From: an uncultured bacterium
GTDB taxonomy: Bacteria; Actinomycetota; Thermoleophilia; BMS3ABIN01
Assembly (NCBI GenBank): GCA_913009925.1
Contig: CAJVWY010000013.1
Location: 1-12,391 of the forward strand
Length of the DNA: 12,391 nucleotides
Direction of reading: 5' to 3'
This document shows, piece after piece, positions 1-6,892 of the stretch; position 1 is the stretch's first letter; each line of letters starts with the position of its first letter. The notes under the pieces were generated by a model. It saw only the letters and a list, made by a program, of their open reading frames with translations. It had not been told where the DNA came from and searched no databases. Both the position numbers and the translations under genes were made by a program.

Positions 1-97
1 GAAGATGGGGATAGTGTGGATTTTTTTTTTTCAAGCAGAAGACGGCATACGAGATAAAGGAATGTGACTGGAGTTCAGACGTGTGCTCTTCCGATCT
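1..97 (+). other. Sequencing artefact: Illumina P7 adapter with index, plus junk
   Basis: Positions 32-55 are the Illumina P7 flow-cell sequence, 56-63 are an 8-base index (AAAGGAAT), and 64-97 are the TruSeq read-2 primer ending in GCTCTTCCGATCT. Bases 1-31, including an 11-base T run, lie outside the adapter and look like read-through noise. None of this is genomic. Translations over it give well-known database contaminants such as MTGVQTCALPI and, on the other strand, RKSTRLNSSH. Genomic sequence begins at 98. Confidence 0.98.
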
Positions 98-1023
98 CGG
101 GAAGCGGCGATACCGATGTTGGGGACGATGGGGTTGTCGCTCCAGCCCAGGCAGTCGCAGTCGGGGGTGACATCCAGGATGTAGTTGATGGCTGCGAACT
201 TCCCCTTCTTGTCCTGGAGGGCGCCCAGGGCGAACTCGACCATCTTCTGCTGCATAACCGCCGGATCGGTCTTCCAGTTGATGGCGATGGCGCCGGTAAA
301 GCAGGAGGCCACGCACTCGCCGCAGCCGATACAGGCCTCACTGTCGATGAGCGCCACCTTCTCCTTCTTCCTGCTGCGCGGCTTGGGCACCAGGGTGATG
401 GCGCCCTCAGGGCACCACTTGAGGCAGCGGGCGCAGCCTTCGCACTCCCGGGCCGTCACCCGGGGGTGGATGCCGGAATGCATTATCTGCTTGCCGGGCC
501 GCGCGCCCAGCCCCATGCCGAGGTTCTTCAGGGTGCCGCCGAAACCGCTGACCATGTGACCCTTGAAGTGCGCCAGGGAGATGATGACGTCGGCGTCCAG
601 GGCGACGGAAGCGATCTTCACCTCATCGAAGTGTTCGCCCCTGATAGACACCGTCCGGTAATCGTGTCCCAGGAGCCCGTCGGCGATGACGGCCGGCGCT
701 CCGGTCACGTCGTAGCCGAAACCGTTCTCTATAGCGGTTATCAGGTGGTCACGGGAGTTCTGGCGGCCGCCGGCGTATAGTGTATTGGCATCGGTTAGGA
801 AGGGCCGCCCTCCCAACCGCTTGACATCGTCGACGATGACACGTACGTACTGGGGCCGCAGGTAGGTGAAGTTCCCCGGCTCGCCGAAGCTGAGCTTGAT
901 GGCTACCAGGTCGTTTTCAGCGATGATACGGCGCAGGCCCAGGGTCCTCACCAGGCGCCGGTATTTAGTGAGAGTGCGGTCCTTGCTGTCGGCGCGGCTT
1001 GATACGAAGTATACTTTACCCAT
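98..1023 (-). CDS. DUF362 / 4Fe-4S double-cluster protein (C-terminus cut off)
   Basis: Uncharacterised Fe-S centre protein of the DUF362 plus ferredoxin type (COG2768-like). The 309 visible residues comprise an N-terminal DUF362 domain (about 1-185, with HFKGHMVSGFGGTLKNLGMG at 152-171) followed by two 4Fe-4S motifs. These are CEGCARCLKWCP (C194, C197, C200, C204) and CIGCGECVASC (C231, C234, C237, C241). A DCDC pair (C289, C291) precedes the conserved end region. The reading frame runs into the adapter at 97, so roughly the last 60 residues of a typical member are missing. I chose ATG 1023 because GGAG lies 8 bases upstream. ATG 1029 is in frame and overlaps the stop of the upstream ROK gene (TGATG), which suggests translational coupling. 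Family members are soluble and presumed redox or metal proteins, with no established reaction. The pairing with a sugar kinase gives no clear functional clue. Confidence 0.88.
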
Positions 1024-1028
1024 AGTCA

Positions 1029-2006
1029 TCACTCCATGTTTTCCAGTGCCAGGCAGGCGGCGCCCAGCAGGCCGGCCTCGGGGCCGAACCTGGCGGCTCG
1101 CACCTCGACGATGTCGCGGTTGGGCTTCAGCCCCCGGGTTCTCAGGACCTCCATGGCGGGTTCCAGCACCAGTCCGCCGGCCCGCATGACTCCGCCGCCG
1201 ACAACGAAATATTCCGGGTTGAAGATGTTGACCAGGCTGGTCATGCCCACTCCCAGGTAGAAGCCGAGACGGTCGAAGACGTCGCGTGACACCTGGTCGC
1301 CGCCGTCCGCCAGCCGTTGGAGGAGAGCTCCGTCCAGTGTTTCGCCCGCGGCTGCGGCCTGCCCAAGGGGTGAGGCAGGATTGGCCGCCGCTGCCTCGCG
1401 GGCGTAGCGGCTCAGCGCCGGTCCGGAGGCCATGGCCTCGAAGCATCCGTAGTTGGGGCAGGCTCCGGGGCACTTGGGCCCGTTGGCGTCTATCACCATG
1501 TGCCCCAGCTCGGCGGCGCTGCCCGTGGCGCCGCGATAGACGCGGCCATCGATGATGATGCCGCCACCGACGCCGGTGCCAAGGGTCACCATGACCATAT
1601 GCCTGGCGCCCCGGGCAGCGCCGGCCCGGGCCTCCGCCAGGGCGGCCACGTTGGCGTCGTTGTCGATGAAGACCGGCATATCCAGACGGCGCCGCATGTA
1701 CTGGACGAAATCAAAGTCGGCGAGGGGAACGTTCACCGACATCACGGCCCGGCCGTGGGACTGGTCGATCATGGATGGGATACCGAAGCCTGCAGCAGCC
1801 ACCGGATCATCTGAGGCCGCCGTCAGGGTGTGGACCATATCCTCCAGGTTCGCCAGCAGGGCCTGCTGGCTGGAGGTGTCCGTCCGGCGTTCGATGCTCT
1901 CCAGCACATTCAGTCCGGAGTCAATGAGCCCCGCGGTGGTGGTAGTGCCGCCCAGATCGACACCGATGACGATCATGTCCGTTTCAGCTGCCATGGTCAC
2001 AGGCAT
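1029..2006 (-). CDS. ROK-family glucokinase / sugar kinase
   Basis: ATP-dependent sugar kinase of the ROK family, most likely a cytoplasmic glucokinase making glucose-6-phosphate. It is 325 residues, normal for the family. The ATP phosphate-binding loop VIGVDLGGTTTTAGLID is at 13-29. The catalytic Asp is D117 in FIDNDANVAAL, and the glycine-rich LGTGVGGGIIIDG lies at 142-154. ELGHMVID supplies H169, and the metal-binding cluster is C179, C183 and C188 in CPGACPNYGCFE. That CxxxCxxxxCxE spacing differs from the textbook CxCGxxGCxE and is one I associate with deep actinobacterial glucokinases (from memory). ATG 2006 has AGGG 8 bases upstream. A longer frame to 2066 adds an unconserved leader, and ATG 1976 (MIVIGVDLGG) is a shorter option. 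The substrate is inferred. N-acetylmannosamine or another hexose is possible, and there is no HTH domain, so it is not a ROK repressor. Confidence 0.9.
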   Translation of the reverse strand: MPVTMAAETDMIVIGVDLGGTTTTAGLIDSGLNVLESIERRTDTSSQQALLANLEDMVHTLTAASDDPVAAAGFGIPSMIDQSHGRAVMSVNVPLADFDFVQYMRRRLDMPVFIDNDANVAALAEARAGAARGARHMVMVTLGTGVGGGIIIDGRVYRGATGSAAELGHMVIDANGPKCPGACPNYGCFEAMASGPALSRYAREAAAANPASPLGQAAAAGETLDGALLQRLADGGDQVSRDVFDRLGFYLGVGMTSLVNIFNPEYFVVGGGVMRAGGLVLEPAMEVLRTRGLKPNRDIVEVRAARFGPEAGLLGAACLALENME

Positions 2007-2037
2007 TCCATTCCCTGTTTTTCCGTTGTCAGCGTGT

Positions 2038-2066
2038 AACTTATCCTGCATGGGAGCGAATGACAA
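2038..2066 (-). promoter_or_regulatory. Candidate promoter P1 for the ROK-DUF362 pair
   Basis: On the minus strand TTGTCA (2066-2061, 5 of 6 to the -35 consensus) is separated by 17 bases from TAAGTT (2043-2038, 3 of 6). A start near 2031 would give a leader of about 25 bases before ATG 2006. The -10 is weak, so this is only a candidate. Confidence 0.3.
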
Positions 2067-2080
2067 GAGTGGGGTTGCGG

Positions 2081-2108
2081 TTCATAGAGCGGGGGGAGGG
2101 GTTGACAA
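2081..2108 (-). promoter_or_regulatory. Candidate promoter P2 for the ROK-DUF362 pair
   Basis: On the minus strand TTGTCA (2108-2103) is followed after 16 bases by TATGAA (2086-2081, 4 of 6). The -35 hexamer is the complement of, and overlaps, the TTGACA read on the plus strand. Promoters firing in the two directions would therefore compete for the same bases. Confidence 0.3.
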
Positions 2109-2130
2109 ACAGGACACGACTCTTTAACGA
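2102..2130 (+). promoter_or_regulatory. Candidate promoter for the DUF5658-type gene
   Basis: A perfect -35 hexamer TTGACA lies at 2102-2107. With a 17-base spacer the -10 position is TAACGA (2125-2130), which matches poorly. TTTAAC (2123-2128) at 15 bases matches better but is too close. The weak -10 directly before an inverted repeat (2133-2148) would suit a regulated promoter, but this is inference. Confidence 0.3.
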
Positions 2131-2132
2131 AT

Positions 2133-2148
2133 ATACCCCGGGGGGTAT
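2133..2148. promoter_or_regulatory. Inverted repeat ATACCCC-GG-GGGGTAT, putative operator
   Basis: Two perfect 7-base arms are separated by two G residues. The repeat sits where transcription from the TTGACA promoter would start, about 10 bases before ATG 2158. The TACCC...GGGTA pattern with a GC-rich centre is the kind of site bound by CsoR/RcnR/CstR/FrmR (DUF156) repressors, which sense copper, nickel/cobalt, persulfide or formaldehyde. The repeat is directly visible. The regulator family is inferred by resemblance, and no such regulator is encoded in this window. Confidence 0.45.
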
Positions 2149-2157
2149 TGATGATCC

Positions 2158-2733
2158 ATGCCTCCGGATGTTAAAAATAGAGAACGCTTGAAAAGCGGGG
2201 GGAGAGAAAGTGAAGAGCAAGTGGTGGCAGAACTCGTCTGTATGGCAGATATCAGCCGGCGGTCTTCCTGCGACAGTATTTGTGGGGACTGCAGATTCCT
2301 GATAACAAACCGGCGCCGGGATAAAACCCCCTGGTGGCACTGGTCGTTCAATGAACGCCGGGTTGCCAGTAACTGGATCCCCGCGGAACTGCAGCTGGAA
2401 GAAGGCCTGCTTTCGGAGAAGGTTTCGCGCGGTAACGCCGGCACCTTTATCTGGGCGCTGGTCATCCTCCTGTTGTCCTTCAACGCTCTTGATGCCGTCC
2501 TCACCGCGCGCGCCCTTTCACTGGGTTTCGCCGAGGCCAATCCGGTAATGGCCGGACTGTTCGCGATCAGCGTTCCCCTGGGCATGGCCTGCAAGTTCGC
2601 CGTGGTAGCCGGCGGCGCCTACGTCCTCTGGAGGTTCCGCCACGCTGTTCTGGCAACCCGTGGCATGGCTGTGATCACAGGATGCTATGGCGCCGTGGTG
2701 ATCTACCACCTGGCTTTCCAGCTGAGCCTGTAA
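2158..2733 (+). CDS. DUF5658-type small membrane protein with N-terminal cysteine motif
   Basis: Membrane protein of 191 residues, function unknown. The C-terminal half resembles DUF5658. A first membrane segment (about 96-120) carries NALDAVLTARAL, followed by the EANPVM motif (126-131), a second hydrophobic segment (about 131-158, with K146 inside) and a third (about 168-190). The cytoplasmic N-terminus is basic and holds four cysteines (C28, C38, C42, C45, the last three as CxxxCxxC), which could bind a metal. It also has an RRRDKTPWWHWSFNERR stretch of the kind often preceding this domain. ATG 2158 is the first in-frame start and lacks a good Shine-Dalgarno: the GGGGGG at 2140-2145 is about 12 bases away and lies within the inverted repeat. 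The methionine at residue 29 is an alternative that would still keep three of the cysteines. It precedes the LCP gene by 146 bases on the same strand. No role in glycan synthesis can be read from it. Confidence 0.72.
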   Translation: MPPDVKNRERLKSGGRESEEQVVAELVCMADISRRSSCDSICGDCRFLITNRRRDKTPWWHWSFNERRVASNWIPAELQLEEGLLSEKVSRGNAGTFIWALVILLLSFNALDAVLTARALSLGFAEANPVMAGLFAISVPLGMACKFAVVAGGAYVLWRFRHAVLATRGMAVITGCYGAVVIYHLAFQLSL

Positions 2734-2752
2734 CCGGGTTCGTCCGCTGCGG

Positions 2753-2767
2753 CCGGCGGCGCGCCGG
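2753..2767 (+). other. GC hairpin after the DUF5658-type gene
   Basis: CCGGCG-GCG-CGCCGG is a perfect 6-bp stem with a 3-base loop, beginning 20 bases after the stop codon. There is no T tract behind it, so it is not a classical intrinsic terminator. It may only stabilise the 3' end or slow polymerase. The rest of 2734-2879 shows no convincing promoter. Confidence 0.3.
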
Positions 2768-2879
2768 TAGTCATCCATACACGTGCTTGCGCCCGCGTAC
2801 TTTACCTGCAAGACTACCCGGCAGCAACAGTACTCGCTGAAGGTTTTTCTTACCCGCCGCTCCTCGAACGGATCACGCT

Positions 2880-3956
2880 TTGAAAGACAAGAACAAGCCC
2901 ACAGAACCCAAGCCTTATACCCGTTACCGCAGCTCACGCCTGCGCTCCCGGTTCGGCCGGCCGGTCAGGCTGGAACAGCCGCCGCCGGAGCAGCCGCCGC
3001 CGCGGGGTGCGGCCGGGCCGGTGCAGACCGCGCCACCACGCCGCCGCCGTTCCTGGTGGAAACGTATCGGTGTGGCGCTGTTACTTCTGCTGATATTGAT
3101 GCTGGCGGCAGGCGGCATCTTTTACTGGCGGCTGGACCGTGCAGTGCGCGCCAGCAACCAGCGTGTGCCCACCGAGGCGCGGCAGGCCCTGGACACGCCT
3201 GCGGGGGGGATGCTGTCGAGCCCGGTGAATATCCTGTTCATCGGCAGCGACCAGCGGCCGGGAGAGCCGGCGCGGGCCGACACCCTGCTGATGATGCGGG
3301 TGGACGGCAGGAACAAGACTATCTCGCAGCTGTCGATCCCCCGGGATACGCTGGCGGACATTCCCGGATACGGTGAGGGCAAGATCAATTCGGCCTATGC
3401 CTACGGCGGGCCGGCGTTGCAAATCGAATCGGTGGAACAGCTTACCGGCCTGCCGGTGAATCATTACGTGGAACTGGACTTCGACGGGTTCCCCGGGATT
3501 GTCGACAGCCTGGGCGGCGTCGATATCGACGTTCCCAAGACCATAGACTCCCAGTATCCCGCGGGTGCGCAGTGGACCCAGGTCCACTTCGACGCCGGGC
3601 CGCAGCACATGGATGGCGAACGGGCGCTGGTCTATGTGCGCGTCAGATACTCGGATGACGACTTCCAGCGGATGGGGCGCCAGCAGCAGTTCATGCAGGC
3701 GCTTCAGCAGAAGCTGACCAGCCCCGTCAATCTGCTGAAGATGCCCGTGGTGGGACCGGCCATAATCGATAACATGACCACTGATATGTCCACCAACGAC
3801 CTGATCAGGCTGGCATGGAGCAAGTATCGTACGCCGGACGGGAACGGGCGCAACTTCACCCTGGTGGGTTACGGCCAGTATATCGGCGGTGTCTCCTATG
3901 TGGTCCTCGATGAGGAGGCGAACCGGGACGTCATCCGCCGCTTCCTGGGCGGTTGA
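2880..3956 (+). CDS. LCP (LytR-CpsA-Psr) family glycopolymer ligase
   Basis: Membrane-anchored phosphotransferase that moves a glycan from its undecaprenyl-phosphate carrier to the cell wall (in many monoderms to peptidoglycan), acting outside the membrane. It is 358 residues. A cytoplasmic, Arg- and Pro-rich tail spans 1-61 and one membrane helix about 62-83. The LCP domain runs from about 115 to 300. Family signatures are NILFIGSDQRPG (117-128), ARADTLLMMRVD with R132 and D134, SIPRDT with R155 and D156, KINSAYAYGG (168-177), and RVRYSDDDFQRMGRQQQF (254-271), whose arginines and acidic residues bind the pyrophosphate and magnesium. It starts at TTG 2880, with only a weak GGA 8 bases upstream. 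The N-terminal tail carries a duplicated EQPPP unit. With the GT4, Wzy-like and priming-enzyme genes next door, its substrate is probably the polysaccharide made here (inference). Confidence 0.92.
   Translation: MKDKNKPTEPKPYTRYRSSRLRSRFGRPVRLEQPPPEQPPPRGAAGPVQTAPPRRRRSWWKRIGVALLLLLILMLAAGGIFYWRLDRAVRASNQRVPTEARQALDTPAGGMLSSPVNILFIGSDQRPGEPARADTLLMMRVDGRNKTISQLSIPRDTLADIPGYGEGKINSAYAYGGPALQIESVEQLTGLPVNHYVELDFDGFPGIVDSLGGVDIDVPKTIDSQYPAGAQWTQVHFDAGPQHMDGERALVYVRVRYSDDDFQRMGRQQQFMQALQQKLTSPVNLLKMPVVGPAIIDNMTTDMSTNDLIRLAWSKYRTPDGNGRNFTLVGYGQYIGGVSYVVLDEEANRDVIRRFLGG
2973..3002 (+). repeat. Tandem 15-bp repeat coding EQPPP-EQPPP
   Basis: Two copies of GARCAGCCGCCGCCG (2973-2987 and 2988-3002) differ by one base. 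They lie in the cytoplasmic proline-rich tail of the LCP protein, residues 32-41. Slippage here would change the tail length in steps of five residues without breaking the frame. Confidence 0.85.
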
Positions 3957-3979
3957 GGGGGGAGACAGGGGAACGGTGT

Positions 3980-4008
3980 TTGGATAAGTAACGACTGACC
4001 GATAAAAT
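3980..4008 (+). promoter_or_regulatory. Candidate leaderless promoter of the first GT4 gene
   Basis: TAAAAT (4003-4008, 5 of 6 to the -10 consensus) lies 8 bases before ATG 4017. A weak TTGGAT (3980-3985) is found 17 bases further up. Transcription would begin at or next to the start codon, giving a leaderless message. This agrees with the lack of a Shine-Dalgarno before 4017 and supports that start over the in-frame ATG 4035. Confidence 0.5.
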
Positions 4009-4016
4009 GCGCATAT

Positions 4017-5156
4017 ATGGCAGAAGATAATTCAATGCGTATCGGGGCCGACCTGTCGGCTATCCAGGCCATCAAGAGCGGCGTCGACTGGTATACCCAC
4101 CATGTCATCCTCAACATGATGGACATGCTGGGCGATGGCGAGGAGCTCTTCCTGTTCAGCAACCGTGAGACCGGGTTCGAGGAGGAGGCTGCCCGGCGCC
4201 CGGATGTCACCATTGTCAGGAGCGGCTTCCGCTTCCAGGAACCCTGGCGGCAGTTCATCCTGCCGGCCATGCTCAAGAAGTATCGTATAGATGTCTGCTT
4301 CTTCACCAATTTCGTCTCGGCGCTGGCATCCCCGTGTCCCACCGTGATCACCATTCATGACCTTTCCTTCAGGCTGTTCCCCAAGACCCATTCCCTGCGT
4401 AATGTGGTCTGGGCGCGGAGCCTGGTGCCGATGTCGACGCGCCGCAGCGTTCGTCTTATCGCCGATTCCAACAATACCAAGCTGGACCTGATCCGGGTCA
4501 TGGGCGTGCCCAGCGACAAGGTGGAAGTTATCCACCTGGGCGCCTCTTCGGAGTTCAGCCCCGACCCCGGGCCCGACGATGGCAAGGTGCTGGAATACTT
4601 CGGTATCCACTGGCCTTATGTGCTGTTCGTGGGGACCCTGGAGCCTCGGAAGAACATCAACCTGCTGATCAAGGGTTTCGACAAGGTGGCAGCCACGCGG
4701 CCGGATATCCACCTGGTGCTGGCCGGGAGGCGCGGCTGGATGGCACAGGCCATCTTCGACGAACTGGAGCGGCGCGATCTGCTGGGGAGGGTACATATAA
4801 CCGGGTATGTCCCCGATGAGTTCCTGCCGCCTCTGTACCGGCAGGCTGAGGCGCTGGTCTATCCTTCGCTGTATGAAGGGTTTGGCCTGCCGCCGCTGGA
4901 GGCCATGGCCTCCGGCACCCCGGTAGTGGTTTCCCGCAACTCCTCGCTGCCCGAGGTAGTGGGTGACGCCGGTCTGTATATCAATGCTCTCAGCGTGGAC
5001 GATGTGGCCGGGGCCATGGAGCGCATACTGGGCGACGCCGACCTGGCGCAGAGCCTGAAGGAAAAAGGGCTGAAGCGCGCCGGGCAGTTCAAATGGGAGA
5101 ATGTGGCCAGGAAGACCCTCGTGCTCCTCAGGGAAGTCGCAAATGAGAACAAGTAA
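4017..5156 (+). CDS. GT4-family glycosyltransferase (GT-B fold)
   Basis: Retaining glycosyltransferase of the GT4 group, using a nucleotide sugar to extend a lipid-linked oligosaccharide at the inner membrane face. It is 379 residues. The N-terminal GT-B half holds [20 protein letters not shown] (7-26; the G-V near residue 22 lies in the acceptor or donor loop) and [10 protein letters not shown] (109-118). The C-terminal half holds [15 protein letters not shown] (204-218), the [12 protein letters not shown] donor-site region (259-270), and the EGFGLPPLE motif with E287 and E295, the paired acidic residues of the family. The ATG at 4017 fits a leaderless promoter; ATG 4035 would give the more usual MRIG start. 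It overlaps the downstream Wzy-like gene by 14 bases, so the two are probably co-translated. It is clearly paralogous to the GT4 at 6893-8020. Sugar specificity cannot be read from the sequence; mannose or rhamnose are common in this subgroup. Confidence 0.92.
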   Translation: MAEDNSMRIGADLSAIQAIKSGVDWYTHHVILNMMDMLGDGEELFLFSNRETGFEEEAARRPDVTIVRSGFRFQEPWRQFILPAMLKKYRIDVCFFTNFVSALASPCPTVITIHDLSFRLFPKTHSLRNVVWARSLVPMSTRRSVRLIADSNNTKLDLIRVMGVPSDKVEVIHLGASSEFSPDPGPDDGKVLEYFGIHWPYVLFVGTLEPRKNINLLIKGFDKVAATRPDIHLVLAGRRGWMAQAIFDELERRDLLGRVHITGYVPDEFLPPLYRQAEALVYPSLYEGFGLPPLEAMASGTPVVVSRNSSLPEVVGDAGLYINALSVDDVAGAMERILGDADLAQSLKEKGLKRAGQFKWENVARKTLVLLREVANENK

Positions 5157-6888
5157 TGACGGGTTTCCAGCAAGACTGGTAATGTTCGGTGCAATAGTCG
5201 CCATAGTCGCGACTATGCTGGAGGTGCTGAAGCCGGTCTTCTCTGTGGGGCCGGTAGGGTTCACCACCTCCGAGATCGCGGTCGGATTCTTTATTGCCAC
5301 CGCGGCAGTCTGGGGTCTCCAGGCGGGAATGAGGATATTCAGGCTTAAACCTCTCGATCTGGCCGTTATCCTGTTTCTGGTCAGCAACTATCTTTCATCA
5401 GCATTATCGGAAGACAGACCGAGCGCGTTCAAGTTCTCCCTGAGGCTGACTTACGGCACGCTGGTATATTTTGGCATAACCAGGCTGCCGCGACGATACC
5501 GGGCGCACCTGGTTGTCGCCGGTGCTATTGCGGCGACGGTCGTGCTGGTATCCCTGGTAGGGGTGCTGGAGAATTTCTGCCTGACCTGCATGAAGGCGCT
5601 ACTCTCACCTTTCAAAGAGAGGATCATCACCTTCGGTGCCTATTACAACGTGAGGATCTCATCCACGTTCCCCTTCCCGACGATATTCGCCTTCTATCTG
5701 GAGATGTTGATACCGGTATTGCTTGCTTTTGGCCTGTGGCTGGCGGGGACCGCGAAAGAACTGAAGCGGAGAAGGCTGCTGATGGTCCTCACGCTGGTTT
5801 GCACCTTCATCCCCCTGGCCGCCATTGCTTTCACTTACACCCGGAGCGCCTATGTGGTGGCGCCGGCCACCCTTCTTGTTGGAGCCGTGCTGGCCGCCAT
5901 ATTCGGCTACGGGCGCCGCGTCTACCTGTCTTTCGCGGTCGCGGCGGTCTTTTTCGTGTCTCTGGTGGGTGTCTCCGCCATCTTCAGCAATACGATGGCT
6001 TTCAGGCTGGGCCTGGCTGAACAGGAACAGCGCTTCAGCGCCGAATACACCCTTACCGGTATAACCCCGGAGTTCAAACCGGGCGAGAAGATCTGGACCA
6101 GGATCCATGTAAGCAACCGGGGGACGGTCAAATGGGCGGGTCCGGGCGATGAGCCGGCGCTGGTCGTATACCGGTGGTTGAGTTATCCGGAGATGGTCAA
6201 CCAGGACGTGGAACTGATCGTCACCGATGTCCCCCGTGATATATATCCAGGGGATGAGGCGGATATCGATGTGGAGGTTATGACACCGTCAACGCCGGGA
6301 AAGTATATTCTGGTTTATGAGCTGTTCATCGATGCCCCGTTCTCGCACACGGGTGTGAGCCCGCTGGTGGTGCCTGTCGACCTCGAGGAATCAGGAAGCA
6401 GCCAGTTCGTGATACCCGAATCCCCCTCCTCGTTCTATGACAGGGATCCGGCGCCGATGTCCATACCCAGGAGAGAGCTGTGGAGCGCTGCGGTCAACGC
6501 CTGGAAGGCGAATCCGATCCTGGGATTAGGTCCCGACCAGTTCAGAAAACGATATGTGGAGTTCCTGCCGGGCGTGGAGCTGGACCCCAGGCTGGGAGCC
6601 CACAACATCTTCCTGGACGCCATGGCCAATACTGGAATAATCGGTCTTGCCGCCCTGGTGTATCTGCTGGCCTCCGCGGTCTGGTTGCTGGTGAATACGG
6701 CGCGCGACCGGTCGGCTGCCGGCGATGTTAGATTGATATCCCTGGGGCTCCTGGTATCCATGATCGCCTATATTGGCCATGGGATGTTCGAGTACCCGTT
6801 ATGGCAGACGGGTATGATGATGATGTGGTTCATCCTGCTGGGCCTGGTGTCGTTATTGACCGGGGAGACCGGCAGGCGTCAGCCATGA
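5143..6888 (+). CDS. Wzy / O-antigen-ligase-like membrane protein with embedded beta-sandwich domain
   Basis: Polytopic membrane protein of 581 residues, likely the polymerase or ligase acting on undecaprenyl-linked repeat units outside the membrane. About six hydrophobic segments precede residue 200, more follow at about 212-231, 236-254 and 261-280, and the last ones lie at about 497-517, 530-546 and 554-572. Family marks are FTYTRSAYV (230-238, R234), [11 protein letters not shown] (457-467) and [17 protein letters not shown] (486-502, H487). Between them, in the large extracytoplasmic loop, sits an extra beta-rich domain (about 300-412). It has NRGTVKW (N325, W331), YRW (343-345), YPG (368-370) and TPGKY (384-388). 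ATG 5143 has GGGA 8 bases upstream and overlaps the preceding GT4 gene by 14 bases. Its stop is only 4 bases from the stop of the convergent GT4. Polymerase and ligase cannot be told apart from sequence alone. Confidence 0.88.
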   Translation: MRTSNDGFPARLVMFGAIVAIVATMLEVLKPVFSVGPVGFTTSEIAVGFFIATAAVWGLQAGMRIFRLKPLDLAVILFLVSNYLSSALSEDRPSAFKFSLRLTYGTLVYFGITRLPRRYRAHLVVAGAIAATVVLVSLVGVLENFCLTCMKALLSPFKERIITFGAYYNVRISSTFPFPTIFAFYLEMLIPVLLAFGLWLAGTAKELKRRRLLMVLTLVCTFIPLAAIAFTYTRSAYVVAPATLLVGAVLAAIFGYGRRVYLSFAVAAVFFVSLVGVSAIFSNTMAFRLGLAEQEQRFSAEYTLTGITPEFKPGEKIWTRIHVSNRGTVKWAGPGDEPALVVYRWLSYPEMVNQDVELIVTDVPRDIYPGDEADIDVEVMTPSTPGKYILVYELFIDAPFSHTGVSPLVVPVDLEESGSSQFVIPESPSSFYDRDPAPMSIPRRELWSAAVNAWKANPILGLGPDQFRKRYVEFLPGVELDPRLGAHNIFLDAMANTGIIGLAALVYLLASAVWLLVNTARDRSAAGDVRLISLGLLVSMIAYIGHGMFEYPLWQTGMMMMWFILLGLVSLLTGETGRRQP

Positions 6889-6892
6889 CGGC

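Noticed and set aside
64..780. 238-residue plus-strand reading frame starting MTGVQTCALPI
   Set aside because: It begins inside the adapter and then runs antisense to the DUF362 gene. Its first residues are a known adapter translation.
2210..2302. GTG-started 30-codon frame behind a G-rich Shine-Dalgarno-like stretch, possible leader peptide
   Set aside because: It lies wholly inside the DUF5658-type gene in another frame and has no supporting feature.
4032..5387. 451-residue minus-strand open frame
   Set aside because: It lies antisense to the GT4 and Wzy-like genes, has no recognisable domain, and has a composition typical of the shadow frame of GC-rich genes.
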